A stretch of 41,876 nt of DNA. Origin: Bacillota bacterium. Its GTDB lineage: Bacteria > Bacillota > Clostridia > Lachnospirales > Lachnospiraceae. Numbering within the stretch: position 1 is the stretch's first letter; each line of letters starts with the position of its first letter. The translations under genes and the position numbers were made by a program. The stretch spans positions 1 to 41,876 of the forward strand of contig JAEWPN010000144.1 in assembly GCA_023399455.1 (NCBI GenBank), given 5' to 3'. A model generated the notes under the pieces. That model made no database searches, was not told where the DNA came from, and worked only from the letters and a program-made list of their open reading frames with translations. Shown piece after piece: positions 15,725 to 24,073 of this stretch.

Positions 15725-16943
15725 GAAATTACAGAGAAAATTCATTATGATTACCATGGGCTCGCTGCTTTTGGTCATGCTGCTTCTAATGGGTACCATT
15801 AACGGAATTAATCTGTACCAGATGCAGCAGCGGCTGAATGGGGCCATAGCCATTTTATCGCAGAATCAAGGGAAATTTCCGAAGTTCGAAAAAAAGGAGC
15901 CTCCAAAGGGAGGCTCCCGCTCGGATTTCGAAATGAATGAAGAGACTCAGTTTGCAACAAGGTATTTTGTTGTAAGGATAGGGGAAGCGGGGGATATTAT
16001 GGAAATCGATACGAGCCATATCGCCATATCCTCCGAAGCGGCGATGGACTATGCCACACAGGTGCTTTCCTCAGGCAAAGAGAGTGGTTATCTGGACAAT
16101 TACAAATATTCTCTCGTTTGGAGTTCGGACGGATATATGCTGATTTTTGTATTTTGTAAGGAGCAGATTGCTACCGTTACGAAGTTCTTGTTCAATTCCT
16201 GTGCGGTAGCAGTCATAACCTTTATTCTAATGTTCCTCATGGTATCCGTATTTTCCAGAAGGGCCATTAAGCCTATTATCGAAAATGCGGAGAAGCAGAA
16301 GCAATTCATTACGGATGCGGGACACGAGATAAAGACACCCATAGCGATCATATCGGCAAATGCGGATGTGCTTGAACTGACAGGGGGGAGCAGCGAATGG
16401 ATTACCAGCATCCGCAATCAGATATCCAGACTGGACAAGCTGGTCAAAAACCTGCTCATGCTCTCAAGAATGGAAGAGGATAATCTGAAGCTGGTGCTTA
16501 CGGACATGAACTTAAGCAGGACAGTAGAAGAAATCGCGGGTTCTTTTCAGCCGGTAGCAGAGATGCAGGACAAGAAATTTCAACTGGATATCCAGCCCGG
16601 ACTTATGTTCCATGGAGATGAGAACAGTATTCAGCAGTTAGTCTCTACCCTGGTGGATAACGCCATGAAATATTCCAACGAGGGAGGCATCGTAGGGGTC
16701 ACTCTGTCGGCAGCCAGGAAAGGCGTGAAGCTGGAGGTATACAATACTGTGTTTGAACTGGATACGAAGAACCTTGATAAGCTGTTCGATCGATTTTACC
16801 GGGCGGACGCTTCCCGCGCCAGAGAGACCGGCGGCTACGGCATCGGACTGTCCATCGCCAAGTCTATTGTGGAGGCCCATCATGGAAAGATCGGAGCCAA
16901 AAGTGATGACGGGCGCTCCATAATATTTACTGTAATTCTATAA
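15717..16943 (+). CDS. Membrane sensor histidine kinase
   Basis: This 408-residue protein has a first membrane helix at about 9-32, an extracellular sensor loop of about 125 residues containing a Lys/Pro-rich patch (KFPKFEKKEPPKGG), and a second helix at about 159-179. The HisKA domain follows with phosphoacceptor H203 (DAGHEIKTP), then the ATPase domain with N-box NAMKYS and G-box GGYGIGLS. The short sensor loop matches no ligand domain I recognise. The signal may be cell-envelope related, given the VTC-DUF4956-lipoprotein operon that carries the same promoter repeats. The 3' end overlaps the converging aldo/keto reductase gene by 17 bases. Confidence 0.92.
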   Translation: MIKKLQRKFIMITMGSLLLVMLLLMGTINGINLYQMQQRLNGAIAILSQNQGKFPKFEKKEPPKGGSRSDFEMNEETQFATRYFVVRIGEAGDIMEIDTSHIAISSEAAMDYATQVLSSGKESGYLDNYKYSLVWSSDGYMLIFVFCKEQIATVTKFLFNSCAVAVITFILMFLMVSVFSRRAIKPIIENAEKQKQFITDAGHEIKTPIAIISANADVLELTGGSSEWITSIRNQISRLDKLVKNLLMLSRMEEDNLKLVLTDMNLSRTVEEIAGSFQPVAEMQDKKFQLDIQPGLMFHGDENSIQQLVSTLVDNAMKYSNEGGIVGVTLSAARKGVKLEVYNTVFELDTKNLDKLFDRFYRADASRARETGGYGIGLSIAKSIVEAHHGKIGAKSDDGRSIIFTVIL

Positions 16944-17922
16944 TTTTATCGATCCGGGCAAGCTCCTGCGTCGTAAAGGAAGTATTTGCCAGGGCCTTGA
17001 TATTATCGAGAATCTGTGACGGTTTGGATGCGCCGATCAGCACGCTGGTTACCATGCCGTCGCGAAGGATCCAGCTTAACGCCATTTCTGCCAGGGTCTG
17101 TCCCCTGTCTTTTGCCAATTCGTTGAGCATTTGTATCTGTGTCAGCTTTTCCTTGGTCAAAGAGGAGCCCGTAAGGAAGCGTCCGTCTGTCATAATCCGG
17201 CTATCCTGCGGAATACCATTCAGATATCTGTCGGTGAGCATGCCCTGAGCCAAAGGGCTGAACGCGATAATTCCCTTTTTCAGCTTTACTGCTGTTTTCT
17301 TCAGACCATTTTCCTCGATGGAACGGTCGAAGATAGAATACCGGTTTTGATTGATGATGAACGGGCAGTGCAGCTCGTCCAATATAGCGGAAGCCTTTTT
17401 CAAGGTCTCTCCGTCGTAGTTGGAAAGTCCTACATACAGAGCTTTGCCGCTTGTTACGCACTGTGCCAGCGCGCTCATGGTCTCTTCCAGAGGCGTGTCG
17501 GGGTCCATGCGGTGATGATAGAAGATATCCACATAATCCAGGCCCATGCGCTTTAGGCTTTGGTCCAGACTGGCGATGAGATATTTGCGGCTGCCCCAGT
17601 TGCCGTAAGGGCCTTCCCACATGTCATAGCCGGCCTTCGTACTGATGATCAGCTCATCGCGGTATGCCTTGAAGTTTTCTTCCAGAAGGAGTCCCAGATT
17701 TTTTTCGGCGCTGCCGGGAGCGGGCCCATAGTTGTTCGCCAGATCAAAATGGGTGATGCCGTTATCGAAAGCGGTAAAACATAGCTGTTTCATGTTTTCA
17801 TAAGAAGCGGTATCTCCGAAGTTGTGCCAAAGTCCGAGAGAAATGGCCGGCAATTGCAGGCCGCTGCCGCCGCAATGACAGTAGGTCATAGATTGATAGC
17901 GTGAAGATGATGCTTCGTACAT
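16927..17922 (-). CDS. Aldo/keto reductase (YghZ / L-glyceraldehyde-3-phosphate reductase-like)
   Basis: This 331-residue NADPH-dependent oxidoreductase has the AKR catalytic set in a TIM barrel: D and Y in HFDLANNYGPAPGSAE, K in IISTKAGYDMW, and H in DIFYHHRMDPDTP. The GYDMWEGPYGNWGSRKYL stretch is typical of YghZ/Gpr-like members that reduce small aldehydes. The start at 17922 (MYEASSSRYQ) is chosen because AAGGAG lies seven bases upstream; the longer frame to 17958 is not supported. It has its own promoter and a dyad in front. The physiological substrate is unknown; methylglyoxal or glyceraldehyde phosphate are plausible. Confidence 0.88.
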   Translation of the reverse strand: MYEASSSRYQSMTYCHCGGSGLQLPAISLGLWHNFGDTASYENMKQLCFTAFDNGITHFDLANNYGPAPGSAEKNLGLLLEENFKAYRDELIISTKAGYDMWEGPYGNWGSRKYLIASLDQSLKRMGLDYVDIFYHHRMDPDTPLEETMSALAQCVTSGKALYVGLSNYDGETLKKASAILDELHCPFIINQNRYSIFDRSIEENGLKKTAVKLKKGIIAFSPLAQGMLTDRYLNGIPQDSRIMTDGRFLTGSSLTKEKLTQIQMLNELAKDRGQTLAEMALSWILRDGMVTSVLIGASKPSQILDNIKALANTSFTTQELARIDKIIELQ

Positions 17923-17936
17923 AATTTTTCTCCTTA

Positions 17937-17959
17937 TATGATTATTGATGATAATCATA
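17937..17959 (-). promoter_or_regulatory. Dyad at the aldo/keto reductase promoter, possible Fur/PerR-type operator
   Basis: TATGATTAT and ATAATCATA are perfect inverted arms around TGATG. The dyad abuts the -10 hexamer and ends before the ribosome binding site, a typical repressor position. The arm resembles Fur-family half-sites, but the regulator is not identified. Confidence 0.5.
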
Positions 17960-17987
17960 GTATTGCCTTAAATATAAGGGAAGTCAA
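17959..17987 (-). promoter_or_regulatory. Promoter of the aldo/keto reductase
   Basis: On the minus strand TTGACT (17987-17982) and AATACT (17964-17959) are separated by 17 bases. The -35 overlaps the stop codon of the upstream DUF1275 gene. Confidence 0.55.
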
Positions 17988-18688
17988 GACCTTTGGGCGA
18001 GGTTCTCCAAATCTGCTTTACGGCTCGCTGTGGTTGATGCGGTCAATAGGGTTAAGGCGACAATAAGCAAAACGATGCACACCCAGATCCCTGTTATGTC
18101 TAAGCTGACCACAGAAATAAATCCAATAACGACGCCCAAATGATAGAAAATAAGAGTTAACATAAAAAATTTAAATTTCTGCAGCTCTGCGGATTTCTTT
18201 GTACGGCAATATTCGGTGAAAGAATAAACGGTTTGTCTTAAATTATTTGTAGAGAAAATGGTGGAACTGGCATATCCCTTTGCGCCGCTGAAGGTTCCCC
18301 ATTGTAAGCCGGCCATAGCAAAGATCGGGTAAAGAGCGACGATAGGATTCATTTCGGCAGGCAAAAAGCCTGCAAATAAAACGCCTATCATTTCCGCAAT
18401 GATACAAATGTACCGCATATCAGTCTTAACATATTTCGGCAGCAGGAAAGCGATAACTAACGTAATTATGTAGATGAGCAGCGAAAATGTGTGAATCAAT
18501 ATTTCACTCATGCTTCCATGAAGCCAGCCGACCATCAGATATATCATATTTGAAGTTTGTGAGGAACCGAAATTCCCCCCTCTTTCCAGCAGGGCATAAG
18601 CACCTAAGAAACCGCCTACCATCGACATATTATAATGCAAAAGCAAATCTATTTCATTTTTAATCCATTTAACCATGATCATAACCAT
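17984..18688 (-). CDS. DUF1275 (YoaK-like) membrane protein
   Basis: This 234-residue protein has about six hydrophobic helices and the family beginning VGGFLGAYALLERGGNFGSSQTSNM. DUF1275 proteins are small integral membrane proteins of unknown function, sometimes annotated as transporters. In-frame ATGs at 18688, 18682 and 18676 are all possible starts, with AGGAAAGG just upstream. It is divergent from a LysR gene, which may control it, and lies 61 bases before the aldo/keto reductase on the same strand. Confidence 0.8.
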   Translation of the reverse strand: MVMIMVKWIKNEIDLLLHYNMSMVGGFLGAYALLERGGNFGSSQTSNMIYLMVGWLHGSMSEILIHTFSLLIYIITLVIAFLLPKYVKTDMRYICIIAEMIGVLFAGFLPAEMNPIVALYPIFAMAGLQWGTFSGAKGYASSTIFSTNNLRQTVYSFTEYCRTKKSAELQKFKFFMLTLIFYHLGVVIGFISVVSLDITGIWVCIVLLIVALTLLTASTTASRKADLENLAQRS

Positions 18689-18722
18689 GCCTTTCCTATA
18701 CTACGCACAATAGAATAGCACA

Positions 18723-18751
18723 TTGACCTGATTATCTAAAATACATATAAT
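18723..18751 (+). promoter_or_regulatory. Promoter of the LysR gene
   Basis: TTGACC (18723-18728) and TATAAT (18746-18751) are spaced by 17 bases within the divergent region shared with the DUF1275 gene. Confidence 0.7.
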
Positions 18752-18785
18752 ATATTTAATATCATACTTGAAAGGTATCATAAAT

Positions 18786-19667
18786 ATGGAGTTAAGGACT
18801 TTACGATATTTTCTCACTGTAGCGCAGGAATTAAATATTACACACGCGGCCAGGAAGCTGAATATTTCCCAGCCGCCTTTAAGCCGTCAGCTGGCACAGC
18901 TGGAGGAGGAGCTTGGCGTTTCACTGTTCATTCGCGGAAAGCGTAAGATTCAACTGACCGAGGAAGGTAAATATTTGGCACAGCAGGCAGAGCATATTTT
19001 AAATATGGCTAATCATACGACCCAGCAGCTAACGCAAATGAGAGAGCAAATCGTAAAAGGCTTTCTTTCCATCGACGTGACGGAGACCTGCAGCGCCAGT
19101 ATTCTGCCTGATATTATCCCCGCTTTTCAGAAACAGTATCCTCTTATCAGCTATGACATATGGTGCGGCAACAGCAATGATATATGTCAGCGGCTGGAGC
19201 AGGGCATAGCCGAAATCGGCTTTATCCGCGAGCCCTTTAACTCATCAAATTTTGAAGCAGTTTCTCTTAAAAAAGAAACCTGGATAGCGGTTGTAAGCAA
19301 GGATCACCCTTTGGCAGCGCAGACAGAGATTCAATTGGACGAGCTATGTGAGGAGCCTTTGTTTATTCCTTCAAGACAGCCTTTGCAAAGTGAAATTCAC
19401 AATTGGTTTTTAGAAATCGCAAAGCCTTGCCATGTGCTCTGTCTATATAATCAGATTGCGAGTATTATACCTTTGGTCATATCTAATATGGGAATCGCTA
19501 TCAGTCCCATCTCTGTCAAGCGGTATACCGATAACAGTAAGTTAGCATATTTAAACATCGTTTCCCCAGAACACATTTCCTATTTATCTATGATCCGTAA
19601 ACGACAGCATGTACTGCCCGCCAATGCGGAGGTATTTTGGAATTTTATACTAGGGCAGAATTTATAA
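18786..19667 (+). CDS. LysR-family transcriptional regulator
   Basis: This 293-residue protein has an N-terminal winged helix (MELRTLRYFLTVAQELNITH ... QPPLSRQLAQLEEELGVSLF) and a periplasmic-binding-like effector domain (about 90-290, starting FLSIDVTETCSASILPD). The ATG at 18786 is chosen as the usual LysR beginning; a TTG at 18768 lies within the AAAGG ribosome site region. LysR regulators commonly control the divergent gene, here DUF1275 and perhaps the aldo/keto reductase behind it. The effector cannot be told from the sequence. Confidence 0.9.
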   Translation: MELRTLRYFLTVAQELNITHAARKLNISQPPLSRQLAQLEEELGVSLFIRGKRKIQLTEEGKYLAQQAEHILNMANHTTQQLTQMREQIVKGFLSIDVTETCSASILPDIIPAFQKQYPLISYDIWCGNSNDICQRLEQGIAEIGFIREPFNSSNFEAVSLKKETWIAVVSKDHPLAAQTEIQLDELCEEPLFIPSRQPLQSEIHNWFLEIAKPCHVLCLYNQIASIIPLVISNMGIAISPISVKRYTDNSKLAYLNIVSPEHISYLSMIRKRQHVLPANAEVFWNFILGQNL

Positions 19668-19671
19668 TAAA

Positions 19672-19715
19672 CTTTAAGTAAATTTAAAGTAAAGTTTAAG
19701 GTTCGTTTTAGGTAC
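19672..19715 (+). promoter_or_regulatory. Response-regulator direct repeats upstream of the VTC operon
   Basis: Four 11-base units follow in tandem: CTTTAAGTAAA, TTTAAAGTAAA, GTTTAAGGTTC and GTTTTAGGTAC. A -10 TACAAT at 19722-19727 lies seven bases after the last GGTA, the same spacing as at the two-component promoter. No -35 is present, as expected for an activator-dependent promoter. Confidence 0.7.
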
Positions 19716-19769
19716 AGACGATACAATGAACCTATCAAAAGCAGCACGCAAATGATAGGAGGAATTAGG

Positions 19770-20516
19770 ATGAGTCAGTATCAGGGAACCTTTAAACGGT
19801 ATGAAAAGAAGTATTTGCTCAGTGAGAAGACATATAGATTGCTAAGAGGGCGGCTGGAGGATTATATGGTTATCGATCATTTCGGTAAGACTACCATCTG
19901 TAATATCTACTTCGATACGCCAAATCATCAGCTGATTTGCAGCTCGTTAGAGAAGCCGGTCTATAAGGAAAAGCTAAGGCTTAGAAGTTATGGAACACCT
20001 GCGGAGGGGACGCCGGTATTCGTAGAATTGAAGAAGAAGTACAAGGGAGTCGTATACAAGCGCAGAGAGAAAATGGAGCTGACGGAAAGCGAACATTACC
20101 TCTACGACAATCTCCCTGTTCCGAGGACGAGCCAGATTGTCCGTGAAATTAACTGGTTTCTGAATTTTTATAAGAATTTACGGCCAGCAATGTATATTTC
20201 CTACAGCAGAATTGCCATGTATGGCAGCGATGATCCGGAACTGAGGATTACCTTCGACTGCGATATATTATGGAGAGAAGAGGAGTTGTATCTGGAAGCG
20301 GGAGTATGGGGCAGTCCTTTGCTGGAAAAGGGACAGAGGCTCATGGAAATCAAGATTGCGGGATCTATGCCCTTATGGCTTTCCCGTATACTTGGCGAAC
20401 TGGACATTTATCCGGTGTCATTTTCAAAATACGGACGGGGCTATCAATTTGCTCAGCAGAATAGAGAAAAGAAAAATGAAATCACGATACGAAAAGGAGA
20501 AATGAAATATGCTTAA
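19770..20516 (+). CDS. VTC-domain (polyphosphate polymerase-like) protein
   Basis: This 248-residue protein has the VTC fold signature: FKRYEKKYLLS at the N-terminus, IYFDTPNHQLI, the basic tunnel residues EKLRLRSYG, FVELKKKYKGVVYKRR and MEIKI, and FSKYGRGY at the end. In eukaryotes this tunnel domain makes polyphosphate from ATP; bacterial members have not been given a firm role. The ATG at 19770 follows TAGGAGG. The gene overlaps the DUF4956 gene by eight bases. Together with the next two genes it forms a conserved Clostridia/Bacilli cassette with a membrane protein and a secreted carbohydrate-binding or CotH protein (family knowledge). Confidence 0.85.
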   Translation: MSQYQGTFKRYEKKYLLSEKTYRLLRGRLEDYMVIDHFGKTTICNIYFDTPNHQLICSSLEKPVYKEKLRLRSYGTPAEGTPVFVELKKKYKGVVYKRREKMELTESEHYLYDNLPVPRTSQIVREINWFLNFYKNLRPAMYISYSRIAMYGSDDPELRITFDCDILWREEELYLEAGVWGSPLLEKGQRLMEIKIAGSMPLWLSRILGELDIYPVSFSKYGRGYQFAQQNREKKNEITIRKGEMKYA

Positions 20517-21174
20517 CTCGATATTAACCGATACATTTTCTATACAGAGCTTTTTAATCTGCATCGCATGCTCACTGATTATGGGTGCTGTCATTGCTTG
20601 GATACACAGCAGATACAACGACAGCAGCAAGGGTTTCATCATGACACTGGCGCTGTTGCCGGCCATGGTACAGATGGTGATCATGCTGGTGAATGGCAAT
20701 CTGGGAACCGGAATAGCGGTAATGGGTGCCTTCAGTCTCGTGCGTTTCCGCTCCATACCGGGAAGTGCTAAGGAAATCAGCAGTATTTTTCTTTCCATGG
20801 CGATAGGTCTTGCCACCGGTACCGGGTATATTACAGCGGCTATAATTTTTGTAGTAATTGTAGGCGGTGTGAGCATCCTTTATAATATTACCGATTTCGG
20901 TGAGCCGGGACAGAAAGAAAAGGAGCTGAGGGTCACGATACCGGAGGGTCTTAACTATACAGGCATGTTCAACGATTTATTTGAGAAATATACGACGAAA
21001 TCCCAGCTTGTCAGGGTGAAGACTGCCAATATGGGCAGTCTCTACAAGCTGGAGTACCGAATCGCCCTGCGGGATACGCAGCAGGAAAAGGAATTTATCG
21101 ATGATTTGCGATGCAGAAACGGGAATCTGGAAATAACCTGCGGAAGAATAAGTTCCGGAAGCGAAGAGCTATAA
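20509..21174 (+). CDS. DUF4956 membrane protein
   Basis: This 221-residue protein has three to four hydrophobic helices in the first 130 residues (IQSFLICIACSLIMGAVIAW; MTLALLPAMVQMVIMLV; GYITAAIIFVVIVGGVSIL). A conserved GTGIAVMGAFSLVRFRSIPGSAKEI loop lies between them, and the C-terminal part is soluble. The arginine-rich loop FRSIPGS is the DUF4956 hallmark and could bind anionic substrate. It lies between and overlaps or abuts the VTC and carbohydrate-binding genes, so the three products probably act together in the membrane. Function is unknown. Confidence 0.82.
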   Translation: MLNSILTDTFSIQSFLICIACSLIMGAVIAWIHSRYNDSSKGFIMTLALLPAMVQMVIMLVNGNLGTGIAVMGAFSLVRFRSIPGSAKEISSIFLSMAIGLATGTGYITAAIIFVVIVGGVSILYNITDFGEPGQKEKELRVTIPEGLNYTGMFNDLFEKYTTKSQLVRVKTANMGSLYKLEYRIALRDTQQEKEFIDDLRCRNGNLEITCGRISSGSEEL

Positions 21175-21175
21175 T

Positions 21176-22930
21176 ATGCAACCAGCAGAAGAAAAGAAAG
21201 GTATGGTTAGTAATATGATAAATATAAAAAGAAGAAAGTGGAAAAGCATGGTGGCCGTTCTGGCAGCGGCAGCTTTCATAACGGGCTGCGGGAGCGAACA
21301 AGGGAACAATGCCCAGGAAGTGACCCAGGAGGTGGCTGCCGGCGAGCAGACGGCTTCGGACAGTGCGTCGGGTGTACAGACGCAGGAATCTCTGTCCGCG
21401 GAATCACAGATAGAGATAGATAAGGAATTCACAGCGAGTGATTTAGATGTAGGATATGAAGAAAGCACAGCAGTGAAGGTCACATTAAACGGAGACAGCG
21501 CCGAGATATCGGGAAACGGAGCGAAGGCAGAGGGAAATGTGGTGACGATCAGCGACGAGGGCACCTATGTGCTGTCGGGAGTACTTACGGACGGACAGAT
21601 CATAGTGGATGCGGAGGATACCGATAAGGTCCAGTTGGTGTTGAACGGAGTTACGCTGTCCGCCTCAGACAGTGCCCCCATATATATTAAGAATGCGGAT
21701 AAGGTATTCATTACCTTAGAGGAAGGAAGTGAGAATACGCTGACCGACGGGGCGGAGTATGTTCAGACCGACGATAATGAAGTAGATGCGGTCATTTTCA
21801 GCAAGGCGGATTTGACGATTAACGGCAGCGGTGTCCTAAATATCACCGGAAACTATAAGCATGGAATCGCCTCCAAGGACGACCTCGTCATAACCGGAGG
21901 TACCTTTAATATTACAGCCGTAAAGGATGCTTTGAACGGAAAGGATTGCGTGAAGATCAAGGAAGGAATCTTCAACCTAACCGTAACGGATGGTAACGGG
22001 ATACAGTCCAAGAACGGTGACGATGCCACCAAGGGCTATGTATACATTTGCGGCGGAGAGATTAATGTCTTGAACGGGCAGGAAGGAATCGAAGGAACGG
22101 CTCTCGTCATTGATGGCGGCACGATAGATATTACAGTTCAGGATGACGGACTGAATGCGGCCAGCGCGAGCAGCTCTGAGGAAACCGAAGAGACCGGCGG
22201 TTTTGGCGGGGGAGGCAGCGAAATGGCAAACGATACGAACTGTTATATCGCCATAAACGGAGGCTCCCTCACGATAGATGCAGGCGGGGATGGAATTGAC
22301 AGCAACGGCTCCATTTATGTAACGGGAGGAACCACTTATGTAACCGGGCCTGCCGACAACGGAAATTCAGGTCTGGATTATAACGGCAGCGCACAGATTA
22401 CCGGAGGAATCTTCGTGGTAACCGGAAGTTCCGGCATGGCGCAGGGATTTTCGGACAGCTCTACCCAATATTCCTTATTATATAACCTCGCCTCTGCAGC
22501 TTCAGCAGGAACGGAGACGACGCTTACCGATGCGGACGGCAATGTGATAATATCAGTTACGCCTAAGAAGCAATACCAGTCGGTTTTGATAAGCACTCCT
22601 GAGCTTCAGAAGGATGCAACTTACACCTTGACTTCTGGTGACCAGACGGCAGAGATTACGTTATCCGGCGTAGTTACGAGCAATGGACAGCAAAGCGGCT
22701 TCGGCGGAGGGCAGGGAAAGATGAACAGGGATGGAGAGAGACCGGACGTAAGTCAGATGCCTCAGGGCGGAGAAAGACCGGATGGAACGCAGACGCCTGC
22801 GGACGGAGAAATGCCGGATATACCTTCGGACGCAGAGATGCCGGAGGATGGCCAGACGCCTCCGGACGGACAGACACCGCCTGAGAACGGCGGACCATCG
22901 CAGGATGATGAGACTGAACTGCCAGAATAA
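21176..22930 (+). CDS. Carbohydrate-binding (Cthe_2159/DUF4353-type) beta-helix lipoprotein
   Basis: This 584-residue protein has a lipoprotein signal with lipobox cysteine at residue 38 (AAFITGC) when read from the ATG at 21176, which follows the previous stop by one base (TAATATG). Internal starts at 21203 and 21215 are possible. Residues about 90-480 are repeats of short beta strands rich in Gly, Asn and Asp (ITGGTFNITAVKDALNGKDCVKI; INGGSLTIDAGGDGIDSNG), typical of the calcium- and polysaccharide-binding Cthe_2159 family. The last 75 residues are low-complexity Pro/Gly/Asp (TPPDGQTPPENG) and may span the cell wall. It replaces the CotH kinase often found in VTC/DUF4956 cassettes, which suggests that an exported polymer or wall component is the substrate. 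Confidence 0.82.
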   Translation: MQPAEEKKGMVSNMINIKRRKWKSMVAVLAAAAFITGCGSEQGNNAQEVTQEVAAGEQTASDSASGVQTQESLSAESQIEIDKEFTASDLDVGYEESTAVKVTLNGDSAEISGNGAKAEGNVVTISDEGTYVLSGVLTDGQIIVDAEDTDKVQLVLNGVTLSASDSAPIYIKNADKVFITLEEGSENTLTDGAEYVQTDDNEVDAVIFSKADLTINGSGVLNITGNYKHGIASKDDLVITGGTFNITAVKDALNGKDCVKIKEGIFNLTVTDGNGIQSKNGDDATKGYVYICGGEINVLNGQEGIEGTALVIDGGTIDITVQDDGLNAASASSSEETEETGGFGGGGSEMANDTNCYIAINGGSLTIDAGGDGIDSNGSIYVTGGTTYVTGPADNGNSGLDYNGSAQITGGIFVVTGSSGMAQGFSDSSTQYSLLYNLASAASAGTETTLTDADGNVIISVTPKKQYQSVLISTPELQKDATYTLTSGDQTAEITLSGVVTSNGQQSGFGGGQGKMNRDGERPDVSQMPQGGERPDGTQTPADGEMPDIPSDAEMPEDGQTPPDGQTPPENGGPSQDDETELPE

Positions 22931-22969
22931 TAAATATTTACAGCTTTTAACTCAGCTTATAATACAATG

Positions 22970-23875
22970 CTATAACGCGGGCGGCTCTTGCCCGGCTTTG
23001 ACAGAAGCTTGATATTCGGAAGGAGTCATGCCCGCGATATGTTTAAACTGTCTGGAAAAATAATGGATGGAATTATACCCCAGCTTGTCGGCGATCTGAG
23101 AGAAATTCATTTGCTGGCCGCATATGAGCTGCTTGGCGGCGTTTATCTTCATAATAGTGAAATAATCGATGATACCGCAGCTCGTATGGTCTTTGAACAT
23201 CTTCTGCAAAAGTGAACGTCCCACCAGATTATCCTTGCATATCTGTGGTATCGTCAGTTTGGCGTTGATGTTTTCCTCCATATAGGCGACGATTTTATAA
23301 AATAACTCGTCCTCTCCCCTTTGACGGGAGGACTTGGGAATAGCGGCGATAGAATTATCCACATTGCCGCTTCGTTTAAGCTGGATCAATAGCTGCAGCA
23401 TATAGAGCTGGATAAGCTGTTCGGAAGCAAAGGGAACTGAAGATTCCTCCCTGCGTATGAGTTCCTGACAGCTGGGATCGTCCAGGCGACCGGAATAGGT
23501 GAGATAGGCCTCGCGGATGATATTTCCCAGAAGCGTGCGTCCGGAAGGAATAACCTCTAAAACTTTATGCTTGAAGAAGTCCATGGAAGGAGAGCTGCAC
23601 TCGAAACCGATGATAATCAGATGGGGGACGGCAGAGCCGTTGGAATGAATACTGTGAGGCTCGCCTGGTTCAAGGAATATGATATCGTCCTTATTCAGAG
23701 TATGGGTCTTTTGATTTACTGTTATGTTGACGGTACCCTTGTCTACGCAGATAAGTTCCCAGAACGGGTGAGTTTCTTCCTTTAGGACAAATGCGCTCAT
23801 GTATTCGTAGTGGTGGATAGTAACGAGGTTGTCTATGATAAACTCTTTTTTTAAAGTGATACTTTCGTAAGACAT
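22970..23875 (-). CDS. AraC-family transcriptional regulator with cupin sensor
   Basis: This 301-residue protein starts with a cupin-like sensor domain (about 20-110: HPFWELICVDKGTVNITVNQ ... FLEPGEPHSIHS) and ends with two helix-turn-helix motifs (about 200-295: KLTIPQICKDNLVGRSLLQKMF; FSQIADKLGYNSIHYFSRQFKHIAGMTPSEY). The ATG at 23875 has GGAGG six bases upstream. It converges on the carbohydrate-binding lipoprotein gene, with about 40 bases between the stops and no clear terminator. Sugar metabolism is the usual target of such cupin-AraC proteins, but its target here is unknown. Confidence 0.9.
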   Translation of the reverse strand: MSYESITLKKEFIIDNLVTIHHYEYMSAFVLKEETHPFWELICVDKGTVNITVNQKTHTLNKDDIIFLEPGEPHSIHSNGSAVPHLIIIGFECSSPSMDFFKHKVLEVIPSGRTLLGNIIREAYLTYSGRLDDPSCQELIRREESSVPFASEQLIQLYMLQLLIQLKRSGNVDNSIAAIPKSSRQRGEDELFYKIVAYMEENINAKLTIPQICKDNLVGRSLLQKMFKDHTSCGIIDYFTIMKINAAKQLICGQQMNFSQIADKLGYNSIHYFSRQFKHIAGMTPSEYQASVKAGQEPPAL

Positions 23876-24073
23876 ATTAGGCCTCCGCAAATAGAATGAT
23901 TATGTTAAAGTAATAATATTAGTGCATTTTTTACAAAAAAGATATACAATAGTATAAAGAATCGACAATATTAAAATTTATAATCAAATTATAATATAAA
24001 GTATATCTTATGAAGGTAGGAAAATAAAGCCTATATTTTATAAAAGAAAAGCGATGAAAGAGGAGGAACTGAG

